Positions 6,049-7,307 of a DNA stretch of 7,307 nt are shown one piece after another (positions within the stretch are counted from its first letter, which is position 1; every line of letters starts with the position of its first letter). This stretch comes from Halanaerobiales bacterium (GTDB lineage: Bacteria > Bacillota_F > Halanaerobiia > DY22613): the NCBI GenBank assembly GCA_023128035.1, contig JAGMES010000196.1, positions 1 through 7,307 of the forward strand. The letters run 5' to 3'. The position numbers and the translations under genes were made by a program. The notes under the pieces are model-generated. The model was not told the DNA's origin. It saw only the letters and a program-made list of their open reading frames with translations, and did no database searches.

Positions 6049-6308
6049 TCAACACCTATAGAAATTAAGCTAGTTTAAATTCCAGTAATCAATTTATAAT
6101 ATTTTTAATTTAACTACGACTTTTTTTTACTTATAAGGCGTCAATTAGGCATCTATCACCGAAAAACTTTTTAAACTATAAATTATTATAGCTATCAAAA
6201 TTTATAATTCATGCAAATAATAGCGATCTATTATCATTTTTATATAGCTATTTATGAATTATTAATAGATGAAACTTTCAATCACCTATTATTTAATAAA
6301 ATATCTAC
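6049..6308. other. AT-rich gene-free spacer between the two Rnl loci
   Basis: No credible coding frame on either strand. It should hold the promoter of the RNase HI-rnlA-rnlB unit. Weak candidates on the minus strand are TTGACG near 6145 and TTGATT near 6091, neither with a convincing -10 box. Its most distinct content is the repeat cluster at 6187-6262. Confidence 0.5.
6187..6262. repeat. Inverted and direct repeats upstream of RNase HI
   Basis: ATAATTCAT (6204-6212) and ATGAATTAT (6254-6262) are perfect inverted repeats, and the inner flanks AAATAATAGC and GCTATTT extend the pairing imperfectly. TATAGCTAT occurs twice as a direct repeat (6187-6195, 6243-6251), and AATAGCGATCTATT (6219-6232) is a related interrupted palindrome. 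They may be operator sites for an autoregulated toxin-antitoxin promoter, or chance in AT-rich DNA. Confidence 0.4.
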
Positions 6309-6336
6309 AAAAAAAGAACCTCAATAGAGATTCTTT
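6309..6336 (-). terminator. Intrinsic terminator after rnlB (first Rnl locus)
   Basis: In the transcript AAAGAAUCUC (6336-6327) pairs with GAGGUUCUUU (6322-6313), ten pairs with one G-U, around a UAUU loop. A run of seven T follows (6315-6309). It starts 2 bp after the rnlB stop and separates the two Rnl transcription units. Confidence 0.88.
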
Positions 6337-6338
6337 CA

Positions 6339-6698
6339 CTAGACTAGTTTTCCCTTCTTTATTAAAAATTTATTTATATTTGTAAGCACACTGTTATCCA
6401 ACATCCAAATATTTTCTTGAAAAAATCTTAGACTTTCTCTTTTAATTTCCTCATCTTCTAATTTAACAATTTTAAAGCTATTTAAATCAAATTGCACCCC
6501 ATCAAAAAAACCTTCTAAAAAACGATTTGATGAATTTCCAGTACTCAATAACAGATCAAACAAAATTCCACCTTCATATTTGTCATTTAAACAACTTTCA
6601 ATTTCATTCATATAGTTTAGCGGGTTAAGATAGCTAGTAGATAAAATCAAGTAAGAATATTTAGAATTACAAACTTTTTTTAATGCGAATTTTTCCAT
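6339..6698 (-). CDS. rnlB: RnlB-family antitoxin (first Rnl locus)
   Basis: A 119-residue cytoplasmic protein that should bind and inhibit the RnlA encoded just upstream. Family features are the ILFDLLLSTGNSSNRFLEGF block at about residues 46-65, followed by FDG..FDLNSFKIV. The N-terminal strand pattern (ALKKVCNSKYSYLILSTSY) is similar in spacing to the second RnlB in this window. The ATG lies 22 bp after the rnlA stop, with GAGGGGTGA upstream as RBS, and the gene ends 2 bp before a strong terminator, the normal toxin-first order of rnlAB. Length and frame are intact. The call rests on the conserved block, the gene order and the clear RnlA neighbour. Confidence 0.83.
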   Translation of the reverse strand: MEKFALKKVCNSKYSYLILSTSYLNPLNYMNEIESCLNDKYEGGILFDLLLSTGNSSNRFLEGFFDGVQFDLNSFKIVKLEDEEIKRESLRFFQENIWMLDNSVLTNINKFLIKKGKLV

Positions 6699-6720
6699 TT
6701 ATCTTCACCCCTCAACTATT

Positions 6721-7307
6721 TTATGAAATAATTGACTTATATGTGTCTTCCATTAAATCTAATGTTTTTAGAATTATCATGTTAGCCTCATCTTTACTGT
6801 CAATAACCCTTGATGTACCCATCAAATCAGTATGAAATAAACTGTTGCGATGACGACAAAAAAAACTATAGCACTGTTCAATAGCATAACAAGTTTTGTC
6901 ACAAGCTATTTCTTCCTTAATAGTTTGTTCCATTTTATATTTTCCTTGTTTTGAATAAAGCTTTCCTCTAAAACCTTCTTCATTACTAATTATAATTCCT
7001 TTAGACATAAATAAATATTTCAAATAACCTTCCAAAGTTCTCAAAGCAGGATAAACAAAACTCGAATAATCCGGTAGAGCAATATCAATTTTTCTATATG
7101 CTAAAGATGCTGATAAAATATTTTTAAGGGAACTGTCCAATACATCAAAAACAGTTGGTACACTTAATTTCATTTCATTCATAATCTCATCTGGTTGTAT
7201 ATCAACACTAAAAAATTCAGCCTGATTTTGAACAATATCATCAAAAGGAAAATATTCCGCTAAAAAACAAGTAACCTCTTGATAGTCACGGTAGAAACGC
7301 CGATCAC
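6721..7307 (-). CDS. rnlA: RnlA HEPN ribonuclease toxin, C-terminal part (runs off window)
   Basis: RnlA degrades mRNA broadly and aborts phage infection when its labile antitoxin disappears. The frame is open to the window edge (195 codons visible), so the ATG at 7182 is internal, not the start. The visible part begins at the end of the repeated domain (YQEVTCFLAEYFPFDD, then FFSVDIQPDEIM) and continues into the HEPN domain: LPDYSSFVYPALRTLEGYLK holds the conserved Arg of the LRTxEG helix, and RNSLFH (6832-6849) is the RxxxxH catalytic motif. The C-terminal helix (DSKDEANMIILKTLDLMEDTY) is typical. All visible key residues are present, so this copy can be active, unlike the one at 4130-5054. 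rnlB follows 22 bp downstream. The missing N-terminus and any RNase HI upstream lie outside the window. Confidence 0.87.
   Translation of the reverse strand, partial: DRRFYRDYQEVTCFLAEYFPFDDIVQNQAEFFSVDIQPDEIMNEMKLSVPTVFDVLDSSLKNILSASLAYRKIDIALPDYSSFVYPALRTLEGYLKYLFMSKGIIISNEEGFRGKLYSKQGKYKMEQTIKEEIACDKTCYAIEQCYSFFCRHRNSLFHTDLMGTSRVIDSKDEANMIILKTLDLMEDTYKSIIS

Noticed and set aside
6721..7182. A 153-residue gene starting at the ATG at 7182
   Set aside because: The frame stays open to the window edge, and the upstream residues align with the matching part of the second RnlA, so the ATG is internal to a longer rnlA.
1..7307. CRISPR array, tRNA or rRNA genes
   Set aside because: No regularly spaced repeats with unique spacers and no recognisable structural RNA sequence were seen on either strand.

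Overview
The window is strongly AT-rich, and nearly every gene reads leftwards (minus strand) from a consensus GGAGG ribosome binding site. An exbB-exbD-tonB cluster in such a genome points to a Firmicutes-type bacterium with an outer membrane (Negativicutes or Halanaerobiales are the obvious candidates). That is an inference from gene content; I cannot name the species.

Layout, in transcription order from the right edge. (1) 6309-7307: the C-terminal half of an RnlA HEPN ribonuclease toxin (it runs off the window), its RnlB antitoxin, and a clear intrinsic terminator. (2) 6037-6308: a gene-free AT-rich spacer with inverted and direct repeats. (3) 3627-6036: a second Rnl locus made of a ribonuclease HI with an extra C-terminal domain, a damaged rnlA, and an intact rnlB, closed by two hairpin terminators. 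(4) 2638-3600: a short ORF of unknown origin that runs out of frame into the 3' remnant of an Rhs/YD-repeat gene. (5) 1667-2579: a GNAT acetyltransferase pseudogene with at least five lesions but an intact promoter and RBS. (6) 1-1614: promoter region, exbB, exbD and the N-terminal part of tonB, an envelope energy-transduction operon.

The most interesting part is 3.6-7.3 kb. RnlA is a HEPN mRNA endonuclease that aborts T4 infection in E. coli. RnlB is its antitoxin, and RNase HI is known there as an accessory factor needed for RnlB control of RnlA, although it is encoded elsewhere. Here an RNase HI gene sits directly upstream of an rnlA-rnlB pair, 40 bp from the toxin start, so the three partners look like one transcription unit. 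The toxin of this unit is dead as written: it has a frameshift after about 20 codons and a deletion of about 47 codons plus a second frameshift in the HEPN domain. Its RNase HI and antitoxin remain open. The neighbouring RnlAB pair is only distantly similar and looks intact where visible. The segment between tonB and these loci is full of gene remnants, as expected of a turnover-prone accessory region next to a conserved operon.
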